Shown: piece after piece, positions 45,960 through 57,738 of the stretch
Position numbering within the stretch: position 1 is the first letter of the stretch
Layout: each line of letters opens with the position of its first letter
Source: Cryptomeria japonica
Lineage: Eukaryota > Streptophyta > Pinopsida > Cupressales > Cupressaceae
Direction: 5' to 3'
Assembly: GCF_030272615.1 (NCBI RefSeq)
Contig: NC_081408.1
Location: forward strand, 64,660,614-64,724,613
DNA length: 64,000 nucleotides
Made by a program: the position numbers and the translations under genes
The notes under the pieces: model-generated
What the model saw: only the letters and a program-made list of their open reading frames with translations
Database searches by the model: none
What the model was told of the DNA's origin: nothing

Positions 45960-46854
45960 TGTATGTGGGAAAAGCAGTTCAATGAAACTTAAATTGTGAA
46001 AATATTCAAAGACTTGCCCCCACACCCATGGGACTCTTGGTGCAAGTTATGGAGCCATGAGGAATAGCTCAACTTCCCAAGGAGTGTTCCATGGTTCTCT
46101 ATCTCACAAGGTCCATCAAGCCAATGCATTTTCTCTCAGATCATTGAGAAAAGTGACTTAGGGATGACAAATGCAAGAACGAGGGATGCTTTAGATCAAA
46201 TTTAGTATGAATGCATCCTATTTATGTATGATTTTAAAAAATGAACTAAACTAGATGATAAGATGACAAGGTTAGTAAAAATACTATCCTACCATGATAT
46301 ACTAGTTATATGATTTAATCTAAGATGATAGAAATACTCTAAAATGATTATTAGATTTATTTCAATTACAAAGAGAGGCTAAATGCTTGCTAAAATTGAG
46401 TATAAGTATGATGCTAAAGACTTGGATGATAAGAATGAGGGAATGAGGGATCTATTTATAGGGAAAATAGGGCAGTGGATGGTCAAGATTAGATAATCTT
46501 AACAAGGGCCAGGATTGAAAGTTATCAATCCATGTTTACAATTCTCACCAATGAAATGGTGACAATTATCAACATAAGACTACTTGAGAGGAGAAGTAAG
46601 AAGCATTAAATTCTTGAGAAGACCTCATGGTTACCTTAGGAGGTAAAGGTTAAGGTCAAGTTAGGGTTATCCAATGGATAAAGGTTTTACCCAAAGGATA
46701 AACTCTTGTGCAAGGGTTAAAGGGACAACTATGGTCAAAGCAATGAATGCTTGATGAGACCCCTGGGTTAGATGAGGGTTGAGCTAGGCAAAAATTCTCT
46801 AACCATTCCACTAAGGGTTAGTTAACCATTAATGGTTTGAAAGACTTTGGGGAC
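45960..46854 (-). repeat. 5' LTR of element B, truncated by element E
   Basis: Low end TGTATGTGGGAAAAG, matching the fragment at 6399. On the minus strand it carries a TATA box, TATAAATAGA (46451-46460), so U3 lies above and R-U5 below. The upper end is cut by the element E LTR at 46855, and the remainder is not found beyond it. Confidence 0.75.
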
Positions 46855-46878
46855 TGTTAGGTCCTAGAGACAACTAAG

Positions 46879-46901
46879 AGGGGCGGGGGGGGTGGGGGGG
46901 T
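46879..46901 (+). other. G-rich run, potential G-quadruplex
   Basis: Four or more runs of G3+ occur within 23 bases on the plus strand. It is the complement of the LTR C tract. Folding is not shown. Confidence 0.5.
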
Positions 46902-47401
46902 GAATCAGTTGTCAAGAAATTTCAAACCAAAAACAACTTAACCAACTTAATGCTTAATACCGGTAAACTAGTTAACTATGCCAGTAGATAGTGTTAATGG
47001 TTAATTTCTATACCGGTAAAGATTAATGGATAAAACATAAACATAAAGTCATCCACAACACATAACACCAATATTTGTATGTGGAAACCCTGTAAGGGGA
47101 AAAACCATGGTGGGAAACCTTACCCACAATCAGATGATACTACTACAGATAGTAAGTGTAAATAAATGGGGTCTGCACATGTAGAAAGGCCAATAGCCTA
47201 GAGCTCACTACTCAATCACAAAATGGGAGTCACACTAACTACAATTGGATGATTAAATCCAATAAGAATGTACTGCACAAAATAGCATCTTCATATGCTG
47301 GATTCAGTACCGGTGTAATGCTGATATGCTTTCACAAAAACCTAGCTTCACCTTCAAATGATGTCTTTGTGTATAGCTCTGCTTAATCTCGTATATACCT
47401 T

Positions 47402-48379
47402 CTCACAATACTGGTTCCCACTTTTTGACTAACTTTGACACTCATATGAATATTTTGAAAAAAACCTTCACTTTCTGACACCTATAATTTTTAAACCATT
47501 AAGAATTTGAAGATGATATAAACTAGTTATTTTTAACATCTTGTTTGTAGATTCTAATTTTATTTTTTTTCAAATTTGTTTGAATAAAATTTTATTGATT
47601 TTTCCATCTCCCTCAAAAAGTAATTTTTTACAGCAAACATCATTTTTTAAGAGTGATGTGTATCCTGAAACGCATAATTTTTTTCTATAAATGATAAAAA
47701 ATTATTTCTTTTGAATTTTTGTTTGTAACATCAATACCCAAGGCATGCAGTTGGTTTGATAGTGATATGTTGAATATTTTTCATTTTATTAAGTTTTGAA
47801 GTTTGACTAATTATAATTTAGATATAGGTGTATGCTTGAACACATAACTTGTTCTATATATATGAAAATTCAATTTTCTTTTTTTTGTTAGAAAGAAAAC
47901 ATCAACACCTAGTGCATAGATATTTTTCAAAATATTTTTGAATTAGTTTACTATTTTTCCCAATGCATTTAACAAAGAAGTTCATGTTCAGTGAAAAACC
48001 TACATTCATAAGAAATAAAATAAAAATATATTAATGAAATTAAATATATTAAAAGTTATACTATTTGGAAAGCTTATAATAAGGACTAAATACTTTAAAA
48101 AATAAAATTTAAATGAATTAATTTGACCCCCCAAAAGCTAATGTAAAATTAGTTTTTTATCAGCATTTGATAGATGCAAAGGAGACTCTATTGCAAGTAT
48201 GATTTAGAAGTAGAGAGGTTCAATGCAAGAAATTTTGATCTAAGAGCCTTTGATTTAACTCTCTTTAATTAATTACTTAAAATGGGACCTCTTAAAGCTT
48301 AAATCATTATATTTTCTAAAAAATGTATGATTTCAACAAAAATCAGGATGTACCAAAAAGTGGGAACCAGCTTTGTGAG
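47402..48379. mobile_element. 978-bp AT-rich insertion with terminal inverted repeats
   Basis: CTGGTTCCCACTTTTTG at 47411-47427 is a perfect 17-bp inverted copy of CAAAAAGTGGGAACCAG at 48354-48370. The similarity extends outward through CTCACAA/TTGTGAG with a few mismatches, to about 27 bp. The complete copia LTRs lack this segment: they pass directly from the region near 19650 to 19620. The inside is AT-rich without an ORF. It fits a non-autonomous DNA transposon. No clean target duplication was found, so the superfamily is open. Confidence 0.75.
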
Positions 48380-48911
48380 TTCACCCCACAATTCTTTTTT
48401 CGCATTCCACATTCGATCTTTCAAATAAGATCTTACATTTATACCATAACCTAAGACCAATTTTAGTAGGTTGGCTCTACAAGATATTACAATAAAAACA
48501 TTTTACAAACAACATAATATCCGATCCAATAACCAATTAAACATGTCAGCTTAATGTATTTACAACAATAATTAATCATCTCCAAAGCCTGCCATGTTGA
48601 TCCGAAAAAGATAAACCTGCCGATGTAACCCTAGGTAACCCTGGACCTATTTGCTGGTAAAAGAAAATATGCAAATATGAATATACCAATGATTAATTCT
48701 CCAAAAAAAGTGTCCACACAATTTCTTCGACATTACCAAGTGTCTTCCATATCATTCCAAGTGTCGGTGATCAATATATGCTGCCGGTGAACCATATACC
48801 AGTAACTGTGCAATAGTTACTTGCTTGCCAGCGAATGCTGCTGGATCTCCAGAGTGCTAGTGTTTTAGTAGATGTTGACATAAATGACAAAACCATACCA
48901 AAATACCAACA

Positions 48912-48924
48912 ATCTTCCCCTTTG
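48912..48924 (-). other. Polypurine tract of element E
   Basis: On the minus strand CAAAGGGGAAGAT abuts the LTR start TGTTGGTATTTTGG. Confidence 0.82.
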
Positions 48925-49258
48925 TCATTGATGGAAACACAAGATGGAAAAACCATGAAAGTGCCAAAACAGAAATGCCAAATACCAAAAACCAACAATC
49001 TCTCCTAAACAACAATCTCTCCCCCTGGGAGAAACATGTGTTATCCAAAGATAATGTATTTTTCTATAGATATCTCTCCTCCTTTGACATCAAATGCCAA
49101 AGTTATAATAATACCAAGTTCATATACAAAATAACAATCAATTCAATATACCAACTACTCCCCTTGAGAAGTAGCTTCCTCATCAAAGACCAGAGTAAAA
49201 GATTTCTCTGTAAATTCTACCAGTTGATGACAATCATCAACTATCTAAGTCTCTACTA

Positions 49259-50408
49259 GTGGTGGTATGAATCCAAGCTGATCTCTGAGATATTCAAAAG
49301 TCCCCTTAGGCAAAGGTTCTATGAAAATATCTACAAGATGTTCTTTAGTGTTCACATAAACCAGTTTTATCTCCTTCTCAAGTCAACTTTTTCCCTTAGA
49401 AAATTGAGTTTGATAGAAACATGTTTTCTTTTAGAATGTAATACCGGATTATTAGATATATCAATTGCTGTAGTGTTATCACAATATATAGTAATAGGTT
49501 CCTTGCATTTTACCTTTATGTCTTTCAACATTTGCTTAAGCCATAGTACCTGTGTACAGTTAGTTGCTGCTGCAACATATTCTGATTCTGCTATTGATAA
49601 AGATGTACAACTCTATTTCTTACTCAACCAAGAAACTAATCTCTTTCCAAGAAAGAATGCTCCACTGATGGTGCTTTTTCTATCATCCACATCTCCTGCC
49701 CAATTTGCATCTATGTATGCACATAGATCAAAATTTTCATCTCTAGGATACCATAATCCAAGATTTGCAGTGCCTTGTAAGTACCAAAAAATCCTTTTTA
49801 CTGTGGATTCATGATTTTCTCTAGGATTACTTTGAAATCTAGAAACAATACATACTGCATTCACAATATCAGCTCTGGTTTGTGTCAAATACGATAAATC
49901 TCCTATCATAGATTTGTATCTAGTTGGATTAACAGGTGTAGATATCCCTTTGAGATAATTTGTCATTTGTAGTCATAGGTGTGCTTACTGGTTTAGAGTT
50001 CTCCATCCCAGATTTCTTTAGTAACTCTTTTAAGTACTTGGATTGAATCAAAAATATACCTTTGTCAGTCTGTGAAATCTGCAATCCAAAAAAGAATTTT
50101 ATTTCTCCAATCATAGACATTTCAAATTCTTGCTGCATTTTAGTAGAAAATTCCTTACATAATCCATCTTCTCCTCCAAAGATTATATCATTAATGAATA
50201 CTCCTATAATCAAGATATCATCATTAGTTATTTTGTAATATAAATTGTTGTCTGCATTTCCTTTAGTAAAACCAATCTTTAAAAGATACTTATCCAACCT
50301 TGCATACCAAGCTCTTGGGGCTTGTTTCAGTCCATATAGAGCTTTTCTTGACCTGCAAACCATATCATTGTCATCTGTCAAAGAAAATCCATCAGGTTGT
50401 TCAATAGG
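49259..50408 (-). pseudogene. Element E RT (second half) and RNase H
   Basis: From 50408: [40 protein letters not shown] and GVFINDIIFGGEDG. The RT active site YVDD has become FIND, losing one catalytic Asp (near 50195). After KYLKELLKKSGMENSKPVST the frame shifts, and RNase H follows (IDANWAGDVDDRKSTISGAFF) down to a frame ending ...PPLVET near 49259. It keeps the segment after KYLK that the complete copy has lost. Confidence 0.88.
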
Positions 50409-50479
50409 CCTTTACTATCTTTATCTTGGGCTATGATTGCAAACATGAGTGCTTGCATAGGAGATTAAAAAAAAAGATT

Positions 50480-52438
50480 GATAGGCCCTTGGATGAGATC
50501 CATGTCACTTATTATCTGCTTTCCCTTGTTAGATTCCATAGTGTCTCTTGCCACCAGAACTTGTTCAACCTTGCCTTCATCCTTGTCCTTCTTTTCCTTC
50601 TCATCACCAAACTCCTCAACTTTCTTTTCACATATCCAATATATAATAAAATCTTTTAGGAACTTCAGAACCAATCTCTATAAGCACCCTGCTATACTTA
50701 TTCAAATATACAATTGTAGCTTCTTCTGGAGACCTTTTCCCTTTCTCATCCAATCGATCATAAAATTGTGAAAGAAATTTGAGATTACCTTGTTCTCTTA
50801 TTACTTCCTTGAATTTCTTAAGAGTTATGTTGGATTGTTCAACTTCAACTCTAGGCTTCTTTCTAGTCTTACTTTCTTCAAAAGGTTCCATCATGACAAC
50901 CCTGGCAGCAATAGCACTCTTCTTAACCTCTCTCATTGCTTCATCTGATTTAGTCTCCTCTTCCGTAGTGGTTTCCATATAAAATCTTACTGGTTTCCCT
51001 TTCTTCCTCTTCTTAGCTCCACCAGATGGATTGATTGAGGCTTAGGTGGTGGAATAAGCTTTTGAGCACTAGAGGAAGGTGCTAGTTTTCTTATTTTCCT
51101 TGGCTTAGGTGAAGGACATTCTAGTTTGGTCTTCTTTGGTTTGACCATATCTTCTTATGTCAGGATGTTCCTCTCACGGATTCTTCGAACCACCTCCTTT
51201 GTAATTCCACTAGCTGCTTCAATTCCTTCTTCACTCTTCTTTGCATTCTAGGTTTGGTCAATTGAGAGTGTAGGCTCATGCTTTTCTCCTTGTATGTCCC
51301 AAATCTTTCCTTTGATTTATCTGCTAGTTTTCTCAAGAGGTGTTGATCATATACATTAAGAATATCACCATTAACCTCATACCCCATTGGCATGATCCAA
51401 TTGGTCCTAGGTTCGACAACCTCCATCAAGAATTCATCGGTGTCAACCATGAAGCAAATGGAGTCTTCATATTTTTCAACAATTTCCTTAGGGATTATTT
51501 TCCTTCTTTGTATCATTCCTTGGAAGGTTTTGAAGTATCCCCATAGAATATCTTTTTGAGCTTGTGCATCTCCTAATCCATCTAGACTTTCCTTTATTTG
51601 CTTTGCCACCAGCCTGTCATAGGCCCATTGAAATTTTTCTACACTGGGGACCTCATTTATGAAATAGAAATATAAGCAGATAATCAGGCTACCAAACTTA
51701 AATACATTCTTTTTATCTTCCTTTATCTACTTTATATTGTTCAAGAGATCACTCTAGAGAACCTCACATAGATCATACAACTTATCTTCCTTGAGAATTT
51801 GATTGGCAACATAAATGGTTGTACCGAATACTGAGTTATCTCCACTGGAATGATAGATAGCCTATCACCATGGATGCAAATATAACATCATATTCAATAA
51901 TGTCACTGATTATCATTGATCTCCCATCATGTTTGGAACAATAGATTTCCTCCATCATGGTCTGGTTCTTTACATTACTTAGGTAAGGAACTTCACCGGT
52001 TGTTTACAAGCATGTTAGGCATTTGATTTCTTTCTTTGTGATCTTGTGTGGCTTGTCAAGCCATATGAATTCATCATGAACTCTTCTTAGAATGTATCTA
52101 ACCCGTTCAAGTTCATCAAAAAATGAAAAAATAACGAATTGAGTGAAACCCTTATCCTGGATAGATATGAATTCAAGTTTTAGGTTTCCCATGCCATCTA
52201 TCATGTGCTCAGTGTAAAGTTTCATCATTTCAGTGTTCCCAAGTTCTTAAAAATTGAAATGGATGTAAGCCCTAATATCCTCAACATGCAAAACACAATA
52301 CAAAATGGTTGAAAATTCTCCTTTTGGGTAATCTTCTATAGATTTATATAAGTGTTTATTAAACTTAGGTCTTGCCCTATCAGTTATGTCAACAACCAAT
52401 GGAGTCACCACACCAAATGATGCCATTGTCAAATTTTA
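50480..52438 (-). pseudogene. Unknown second ORF of element F
   Basis: I do not recognise this protein. From ATG 52432 (MTMASFGVVTPLVVDITDRA) it runs about 640 codons in several frames. Blocks are YCVLHVEDIRAYIHFNF, MKLYTEHMIDGMGNLKLEF, FFDELERVRYILRRVHDEF (amphipathic), a hydrophobic stretch near 51850 matching WYKIYHSS in F-prime, MAKQIKESLDGLGDAQAQKD (51609), IPKEIVEKYEDSICFMVD and EVVEPRTNWIMPMGYEV. A basic helix (QRRVKKELKQLVELQRRW), a Pro/Lys-rich linker (51020-51130, PKPRKIRKLAPSSS) and an acidic tail follow. A nuclear or nucleic-acid role is conceivable from the basic linker but not shown. Its own start is preceded by a gap without coding, so it may use a separate transcript. Confidence 0.55.
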
Positions 52439-53149
52439 GGTTATAAACAAGGAAAATTATCGAACTCTGAAAAATATCTTTTAGTCTCCAACTAGCTGCA
52501 AGAAATCTTTGCTGAATCCCTTCAAATCTCAGGGTTTACTACACAGCTCTTTTCACCAAGCTCTCCTGCACTTTTGCTTCAAACACAATGTGAGAAATGA
52601 GAGTTAAATCACCATTTTTATCAGTCGCATACCTAACTTTTAGGTATAATAAATGATCAACCCTAACTCTTCTGCATGGGGGCTTCACTTAGTGAACCTA
52701 GGTTATAATACGTGCGGTCATGGCATACTAAAGAATCCCCCTATTTAAAAAAAATATTGCCCTAAGATCTTAGTTTGTCACCCCTTCCCAATACACAACC
52801 TGAATTAAAAATCCCCCTATTTTCACCAAATATTGTATTTTTTCATAGTTGGAATTAAAAATCCCCCTATTTTCATTGAGAGGAAATATATTGCACCCTC
52901 ATTTTTGTGATATTAAACCCCCCAATATAAATGCATGTGATAGAATATTGCCTAGCCAGTAAAGCCCCCATGGTCTTCTGCATGCTCTATATCTCAGGAA
53001 TATTATTCTAGAGTCACAAATCTGCATGAAGTCTTCTGGAGATCCCTCAGGATCGACTGCATACACATTCACAATCATCTGCAACTTTCCGTAGCCAGTT
53101 ACAGATCTTAGATAGGGCATTTTTTAGGATCTGCATGAAAATATTTCCC

Positions 53150-54270
53150 CTAAGGCCAAGTGCCTTAGTTATAAGATGAGGTTCTAGCACCAGAATGAGC
53201 TACGGACTCATTCACTACATCTGAATCACCCTTCTTGAACCATTTCTTCATGTACTGCTCTCTAATATCTTCAACCTTTTCTTTGCCCTTATCATCGGAT
53301 TTTTTCTTGTCTGTCAAAGCATTTTTGTTCACATTCTTTCTTCTGCAGAATTTAGCAATGTGGTCGGATTTGTTACAAGCATAGAAAACAATGTTCTTTC
53401 CCTGATTAGACCTGAAATTACTATGATTTCCCCTTGTCTTGAATTGATTAGCGATATGTCCAAATCTTCCACAAGCATATCATCTTATATTTCTCCTATT
53501 TACCATACTTCTACATTCATTTTGAGTTATGACCATATTTATTATAGTTGAAACATTGTCTGAAGAATGATGAACAATCCTGATTTGCCCTATTTCTGCA
53601 TTGCCTTGTCATATGACCAAATTTATTGCAAACAAATAATTTACCATTGAATTTATAATCATTATGTTTCCTTACCAAATATCTCTTATTCTTTTGATGA
53701 TGAGTTTTAGCATTGCTTTGACCAGATCCAGAGCTTTCTCCTTTCTCAATTCCAAGTCCTCCCATATCACCTTTATTCTTATGACTTTGTAGCATCTCTC
53801 AAAATTATGATCCACCTTTCAAGATTTTACTCATTATTCCTGGATTGTATCAATTCAAGTTTCAGCAAGTCATTTTCATGATTTAGTCTGTAACATTCAT
53901 CAGATCTATCCTTTAATGACTGATTCAAATTTTCCTCATTCTTCTTCATGTCTTCAATCTCCTTTTTCATATTCATCACAATGGATTGCATCTCATTCTT
54001 CAATACTGCATTATCTCTAGCACATTTTTCACATTCATTTGTCTCATCTTATCAGGCTTGGTCATCAATTCATTGGTCTTCTTTCTCCTTGAGTTTGTCC
54101 ATAATCTCCTTTCTCTTTTCTCTGGATGTGTTCACTTTCTCCTTCAAAGACTCAACGAAGCCCTCAACATCATTCAAACTTATTCTCAGGCTATTTTCTT
54201 CTTTTCTTGTTGTATCTAGATCTTCAAGTGCTACTGTGAGTTATTTTTTAAACTGGAGTCCATCAATTCA
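53150..54270 (-). pseudogene. Coiled-coil, multi-knuckle gag-like ORF of element F
   Basis: It begins at an ATG near 54268, shortly after the leader AACAATTTGAGGAAGATCC. The first 130 codons are charged and probably coiled coil but full of stops. The part from 53795 is open: KGESSGSGQSNAKTHHQKNK, then KLFVCNKFGHMTRQC (a complete knuckle) and CFNYNKYGHNSK, where Tyr replaces the second Cys. Further knuckle remnants follow at 53330-53500. An acidic end near 53200 precedes the gap. Three or more knuckles in a row without a visible gag domain is unusual for copia. Confidence 0.6.
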
Positions 54271-54317
54271 ATATTCTGGATCTTCCTCAAATTGTTAGGC
54301 TTTCTTGGAGGAACTAG

Positions 54318-54329
54318 GATTTGATACCA
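54318..54329 (-). other. Primer-binding site of element F
   Basis: TGGTATCAAATC on the minus strand, two bases after the LTR end CCAACA. It is the Met-type primer site with one or two changes. Confidence 0.75.
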
Positions 54330-54331
54330 AT

Positions 54332-55377
54332 TGTTGGAATCAATGAACAATAAGAGGGGAGGGGGGGGGAGGTTAATCAATGTTTTACAAATTATCTTTC
54401 TTGAACTGATTCTTAAACCACTAGATGCAAATGAATTAAAATAAAGTGCATAAAATCAATACAAACAAGTACACAACCATAACACCATAATTTTTGCATG
54501 GAAACTCGAAAAGGGAAAAATCATGGTGGGTGGAGATCCACAATATTAAAATATTGTGATTACGAGTATAATAATATTATAAGGGGAATGCACATGCATT
54601 CATGCACACTACCTAGAGCTCACTTCTTAATTACAAAAGAGAGGGATACAACCCCTAGAGGACTCACTATCCTATAAATTCTTACAAATGATAACTTGAA
54701 TTTTTGAACTGATGAATAGCATCTAAAAATGCCAAAATGTAGTTCTAGTTAAGTACAAAGTGACTATCTTCAACTGCTCTGGCACACTGTTATGTTCTTC
54801 CTATTCTATCATGTATCAAGCATAAATCCAAAGATACCATATGTGAAACTGGGCACAGACACTCATACAATATTTGCACTTTAGTATCAAATACCAAAAA
54901 GCTCATATAGATCGGTCTTATATATCCACATCACTTGTTTTTCATCACCTACCTGTTGGCTCCAAAAACATGAAACGTATAACAAGAAGTCGGCTCAATC
55001 CAATTACAAATACTCATGTAGACCAAACAAAATTAATTATAAGCTTCACATGCATCGGATCGACAACCTCGAACTCAAAACCAATCAACAAAATGATCTC
55101 GAAGATTCTGCAGAACACTCTACACCACCAATCACCCAAATAACCTATTCTTCCTGAAACGTTGGATACCAGATCACCAATCCTACACTAGAATCAATAT
55201 TGAAGGCTAGGATTGTAGACTAAGAAATTTCAACCATCAAATCCACTACCTCTACCACTGTAAATGAAGATGGGCACCAGAAATTGAGCTATATTTGAAG
55301 TACTCAAGCACTATGTTGTGCCTTCCGAACTTAAGAAAAGTAGACTTTGAACTTCCAGTAGAATTATTCTACATGTT
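54332..55377 (-). repeat. 5' LTR of element F, lower part
   Basis: The low end is TGTTGGAATC. It contains the C tract (complement of GGGGAGGGGGGGGAGG at 54356-54372) and the module AAAAATCATGGTGG. Solo LTR J interrupts it at 55378, and it resumes at 59333-59381. Confidence 0.75.
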
Positions 55378-56230
55378 TGTTGATGTGTATTTTGTACACA
55401 ATCATACACAGAATAAAATACCTAAAGGCATCTTATCCTCTCTTGAGAAAATAGTCTCTAACTGCTGAAGATTCGCGTAAAGGATCAGTTAGGTAGACTC
55501 CAAGGTTCTTTGATGTAGGGTCTCTACGTGTGGACAAGCTCCAGTGGTATGATGTGATTTGCTGGAATCACAAGGGGACTTACATTGAACTTCCGATCTG
55601 CTTTGCTGGACACAGGCTCTTACTAACTTAGATTAAAAAAAGGAAAAAGGATAAGGGCGAAGAAAGGATCTAATCCTAATACTAAGAATGTAGGAGCAAT
55701 GACTTGATTTTTGATGAAACTCTAACTAGATCTTGTTTTGACATCAATGGAACATCTACACAAGACTAGTGCGATCTTCTAAGGGAGCTTTATGATGTTC
55801 AAATCATCACCGCAGGCATAGATACCATCCAAGTTGATGCATATCAATGAAGAGGCGACAATTTGAAATTGAGCTTAAGCTGAACGATTCCAGTTGACTA
55901 CACAAGGCAAGTCTGCAATCAACAAACTGCTAGTAGTATGGATATACGAATTCCACCATCAATCAATAACATTTCCTCCATTCATCTAATCATCTACCAT
56001 CTAAGATTGAAGACTCAACAAGGAACCATGCAAATTGCAAGAAAAACGACATATTTCACCATTACTTCAATGAAAATGGAGTTTGTTTACAATCAATGGC
56101 AACAATTTCTTGCCTTGTCCTCCTATTCTACTCTAATTGCTATTCTATCAACTATATTCTAACTCTTCCAACTATTTACAATTCTCTCTAATCCTCCCTA
56201 ATTATTAGCCTTTACAAATGAAATGCCTGG

Positions 56231-56240
56231 GCTTATATAG
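56231..56240 (-). promoter_or_regulatory. TATA box of solo LTR J
   Basis: CTATATAAGC on the minus strand, followed by CCAGGCATTTCATTTG. A start site about 30 bases downstream would be typical. Confidence 0.55.
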
Positions 56241-56720
56241 TGCCCACAATACAATTTGATGGCTTAGATCAATTCAAGATCAATGGCCAAGATTTTACAA
56301 TGAAAACCCTAATTAGGGTTTGTTACAACCATTACATAACATTTAATGCTTGACCAATGATAAAATTGTATTGCTTGGACACATGTCCCTTTTAGAAAAA
56401 TCGACCAATGGATAGCCGGGGTAGGTACATCGGAGTTTGTGCCACCTTCCATGAGTTAAGTACATTGAATCTGGACTTGCTGAGATGGACTTCACTGATT
56501 GGAGAAATGATGACTAGGACGCCACCTCATTTGACACTTGGAACTTGGTAGATATTCAACTTGATGTTGTTGAGAAGCTTGCTTTAATCAATTCATCTGG
56601 AACTATTTTGCTTCTTCAACGAGCCCTTGTTCTAACTCCTTGTGTCCTTGATGTGTAGGAAGATGATGTACCTCGCCTTGGAACGCTGGATTGAAAGAGG
56701 TCGCCCATGTCTTGGCTTGA

Positions 56721-56758
56721 TCGTCCTGGCGAAGACCGTCCTGGCGAAGACCGTCCTT
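56721..56758 (+). repeat. 15-bp direct repeat in J
   Basis: CGTCCTGGCGAAGAC occurs twice in tandem followed by a partial CGTCCTTG. Confidence 0.85.
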
Positions 56759-57231
56759 GATCCGGCTTGATTTTCCTTGAAGAGACCTCCATTTGATGCC
56801 TACACAACATTTCAAAATTAGTAACATGATTTTGCAATACATAACATAAATTAGAGAGCAAATTTTTAGGAAACTTAATGATAAGTCCTTTATTAACCAT
56901 TTCCTAAAAACAACTGAGCTTATTGAAATTCAAAATTTCAAAATTTCAAAATCTAAGCTATGACGATCAAAATTCGAAATTAAAACAAGAGATCTTGCCA
57001 TACCTTACTTGAGAATTAACTCTAAAATGCAAAATAAAGGAATTTGCCTAGGCAAAATTTGAAATTCGATAGTCTTGATGTGATCTTCAAAAGAACGTTC
57101 CTCTTATCAACTTCGCCACCCTTCAAGTCTTGGACGTGATTTCCTCTTCAAGTTAGCAATTTCTCCATCTTTGGAATCTTTGATGTGTTCTTCAATGTCC
57201 TTGGCAAGTTCACCTAACTTGAAACTTCAAG

Positions 57232-57340
57232 TTCGCCTCTCCTTTGGATAGTAGTTTCGCACCACCTTTGATTGAATTCGCTCCTCTTCTTGAATGATAA
57301 TTTCGCCCTTCCTTTGTATGAAATTCGCTCCTCTTTTACC
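57232..57340 (+). repeat. TTCGC-word mini-array in J
   Basis: TTCGCCTCTCCTTTG, TTCGCACCACCTTTG, TTCGCTCCTCTTCTTG, TTCGCCCTTCCTTTG and TTCGCTCCTCTTTTA follow one another every 21-25 bases. It lies below the hairpin satellite and shares its GCGA/TCGC words. Confidence 0.65.
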
Positions 57341-57738
57341 TTCTCCAAGTTGCATATGAGAGATGCTAAATGATGATGTGAAAATGAAATAAACACCTTC
57401 CTTTATAGGCGCTCACCTTCATATTGACCTTAGGCCGACTTTTTGCAAAATATAGCAATTAAAACGATTTTTAAATAAATAATAAAGGCCGACCTTGACA
57501 AAATAAACCCAAGCGCTCCCTTTTGATTTTTATTAAATTAATAATTAATTATTAAATGCCTTTATTTTTAATTAATAAATTTCGATTTTTTACAAAGGCA
57601 AAAAAATAATTAATAAATACATACCATGCGCTATTTAAATGCTTTTAATTAAATATCGATTTTTTTCTAGCATTTAAATAAATTTAAAAAATGTGTTTTG
57701 AGCGCCAAAATGAAAAAAGTGAGAAGATACGTACCTCA

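Larger units (their letters stand above)
30444..46854 (-). mobile_element. Element B: Tat/Ogre-like Ty3/gypsy element, minus strand, interrupted
   Basis: From high to low coordinate: LTR (45960-46854, cut by element E), primer site, 2.7-kb leader, gag, protease, G-patch-like segment, RT, RNase H, a second (archaeal-type) RNase H, and integrase. The dual RNase H and the gag knuckle FCDFHRNKGHQTNNC point to the Tat/Ogre branch. Copia element D (34664-39865) splits it between the G-patch-like segment and RT. The 3' LTR is not recognised. Stops and lost catalytic residues show it is dead. Confidence 0.85.
46855..48911 (-). repeat. 3' LTR of element E, enlarged by an insertion
   Basis: It runs from TGTTAGGTCC (LTR end on the minus strand) to ATACCAACA (LTR start). 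Without the 978-bp insertion it would be about 1,079 bp, as in its relatives. The G-rich run at 46879-46901 is the complement of the C tract found near the end of all these copia LTRs. Confidence 0.9.
46855..50408 (-). mobile_element. Element E: 5'-truncated Ty1/copia element, minus strand
   Basis: Same family as 19128-25748. It contains a 3' LTR (46855-48911), a polypurine tract, RNase H and the second half of RT. Similarity to the complete copy stops at ATTGAACAACC near 50408, where sequence of odd element F begins. GGGAC at 46850-46854 is the expected target duplication, but the partner is lost. Confidence 0.9.

Noticed and set aside
47402-48379. Assigning the inverted-repeat insertion to hAT, Mutator or CACTA
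   Set aside because: No convincing target duplication or terminal signature could be fixed. CACAAT flanks were considered but are asymmetric.
49338-49814. 158-codon plus-strand ORF
   Set aside because: Antisense shadow of the RNase H of element E.
50480-52438. Calling the F ORF an envelope-like protein
   Set aside because: It sits after the gag-like ORF, not after RT/RNase H, and no signal peptide or clear membrane anchor is visible.
53150-54270. Calling the multi-knuckle ORF a host CCHC RNA-binding gene
   Set aside because: It follows a primer site and a copia-like leader directly after an LTR, and a second copy has the same context.
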